Assembly (NCBI GenBank): GCA_016124195.1
Contig: WGOE01000011.1
Span: 1-64,000, forward strand
Source: a bacterium
GTDB taxonomy: Bacteria; Pseudomonadota; Alphaproteobacteria; Rhodobacterales; Rhodobacteraceae
Direction: 5' to 3'
DNA: 64,000 bases
In this document: positions 63,559 to 64,000 of the stretch, in pieces
Position numbering within the stretch: the first letter of the stretch is position 1
Layout of the letters: the number at the start of each line of letters is the position of its first letter
The notes under the pieces: model-generated
Database searches by the model: none
What the model was told of the DNA's origin: nothing
Seen by the model: only the letters and a program-made list of their open reading frames with translations
Position numbers and translations under genes: made by a program

Positions 63559-63734
63559 CCTGTCCGACCTGCGGCAAACCGGCAGAGCAGCGTTACCGCC
63601 CCTTCTGTTCGCGGCGCTGTTCCGATGTCGATCTGACGCGCTGGCTGACCGGTGCCTATGTCCTGCCCGGGCCAGAGGTCGAGGATGACTCGGTGAACCT
63701 CGACCGGCCCGACACGGACGGTCGGCCCTCGTAA
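63555..63734 (+). CDS. yacG: DNA gyrase inhibitor YacG
   Basis: A 59-residue zinc protein reading [20 protein letters not shown] and RCSDVDLTRWLTGAYVLPG, the YacG signature. Cysteines 3, 6, 18 and 22 bind zinc. In E. coli YacG binds GyrB and inhibits DNA cleavage. Overlaps the rng stop (ATGA). Short genes of this size are easily missed. Confidence 0.93.
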   Translation: MTCPTCGKPAEQRYRPFCSRRCSDVDLTRWLTGAYVLPGPEVEDDSVNLDRPDTDGRPS

Positions 63735-63897
63735 GGCCATAAAGCGGCCGCTTGACGCGCGCGATCCCGCGGGCAAGGCCGGGTCCGGTTTCGCAAGGTC
63801 CCGACAGGGGCGCAAGACATGGACCCTGATCGCGCACTGGGTACAGGTGCGCAGGCCGGCGGGGTGGGCGGTCAGACACCAGATGGCCGGGCCGGCG

Positions 63898-64000
63898 TCA
63901 GGCTCTCTCGCCCCGGCCAAGCCATGTCACGATATTCGTCATCAGCCGGCCATAGTGCCGCCAGCCCAGAAACGCGGTCGAAAGCCAATGCGGGCCGATG
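63898..64000 (-). CDS. C-terminal end of an unknown protein
   Basis: The last 33 residues of a minus-strand gene run off the right edge, ending HYGRLMTNIVTWLGRGERA before TGA. The visible IGPHWLSTAFLGWRHYGRL segment is hydrophobic and basic. The family cannot be assigned from this fragment. The 163 bases between it and yacG hold no feature that I can support. Confidence 0.45.
   Translation of the reverse strand, partial: IGPHWLSTAFLGWRHYGRLMTNIVTWLGRGERA

Noticed and set aside
63432-63920. Minus-strand open frame with several cysteines near the right end
   Set aside because: It overlaps rng and yacG antisense, begins at a TTG with no binding site and has no recognisable domain.
1-64000. CRISPR array, insertion sequence or prophage
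   Set aside because: No spaced repeats, transposase, integrase or phage gene was seen; neighbours are core genome throughout.

Overview
The window is a gene-dense, high-GC stretch of an alphaproteobacterial chromosome, almost certainly from the family Rhodobacteraceae/Paracoccaceae (Rhodobacter, Paracoccus and relatives). The evidence is a GcrA cell-cycle regulator, a ChrR-type anti-sigma factor with its RpoE partner and divergent flavoprotein/DUF1365 operon, an Irr-type Fur protein close to fabA-fabB-fabI, DUF1467, DUF1674 and DUF6455 family genes, and FnrL-like TTGAT-N4-ATCAA boxes. I find no rRNA, CRISPR array, transposase or prophage; one tRNA-Gly is present. No gap between genes exceeds about 250 bases.

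Layout. 0-6.6 kb: an M20 amidohydrolase, irr and nhaA on the minus strand, then the unsaturated fatty-acid genes fabA, fabB, fabI and a VOC protein. 6.7-16 kb: tRNA-Gly, an SRAP (HMCES-like) protein, gcrA, rimO and a run of small genes, including a divergent pair around an FNR-like box, methylmalonyl-CoA epimerase, a CysZ-like membrane protein, a nitroreductase and an acetyltransferase. 16-28.5 kb: aspS (with an unusual in-frame insert), a UbiH-type hydroxylase, amidase, aminotransferase, ftsK, a murein transglycosylase, a lysine-2,3-aminomutase-like protein and lolA. 28.5-35 kb: a second transglycosylase, hspQ, a STAS/HATPase partner-switching pair, gamma-glutamyltransferase, a free-methionine sulfoxide reductase, a double GFA protein, a homocysteine methyltransferase-like protein and an RluA-type pseudouridine synthase. 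35-45 kb: redox and amino-acid genes (FMN glutamate synthase-like, NADH:flavin oxidoreductase, aldehyde dehydrogenase, peroxiredoxin, a CorA-like transporter with an MgtE N-domain, D-amino acid dehydrogenase). 45-56 kb: two glycosyltransferases, rpsO-pnp, dapB, rbfA-truB, DUF1643, DUF1674 and rsmB. 56-60.6 kb: the RpoE/ChrR region. 60.6-64 kb: a cation efflux protein, then infA-maf-rng-yacG as a tightly overlapping operon.

The two most coherent regulatory units are the RpoE-ChrR module, where two divergent promoters each read TGATCC-N18-TA and would control the sigma/anti-sigma pair and the four-gene flavoprotein operon, and the FNR-like box centred about 60 bases from the starts of two divergent small genes. 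The strongest anomaly is a run of 71 codons at about 51% G+C inside aspS, encoding most of an about 79-residue insertion in the middle of the aspartyl-tRNA synthetase. Most of the window is otherwise ordinary core genome.
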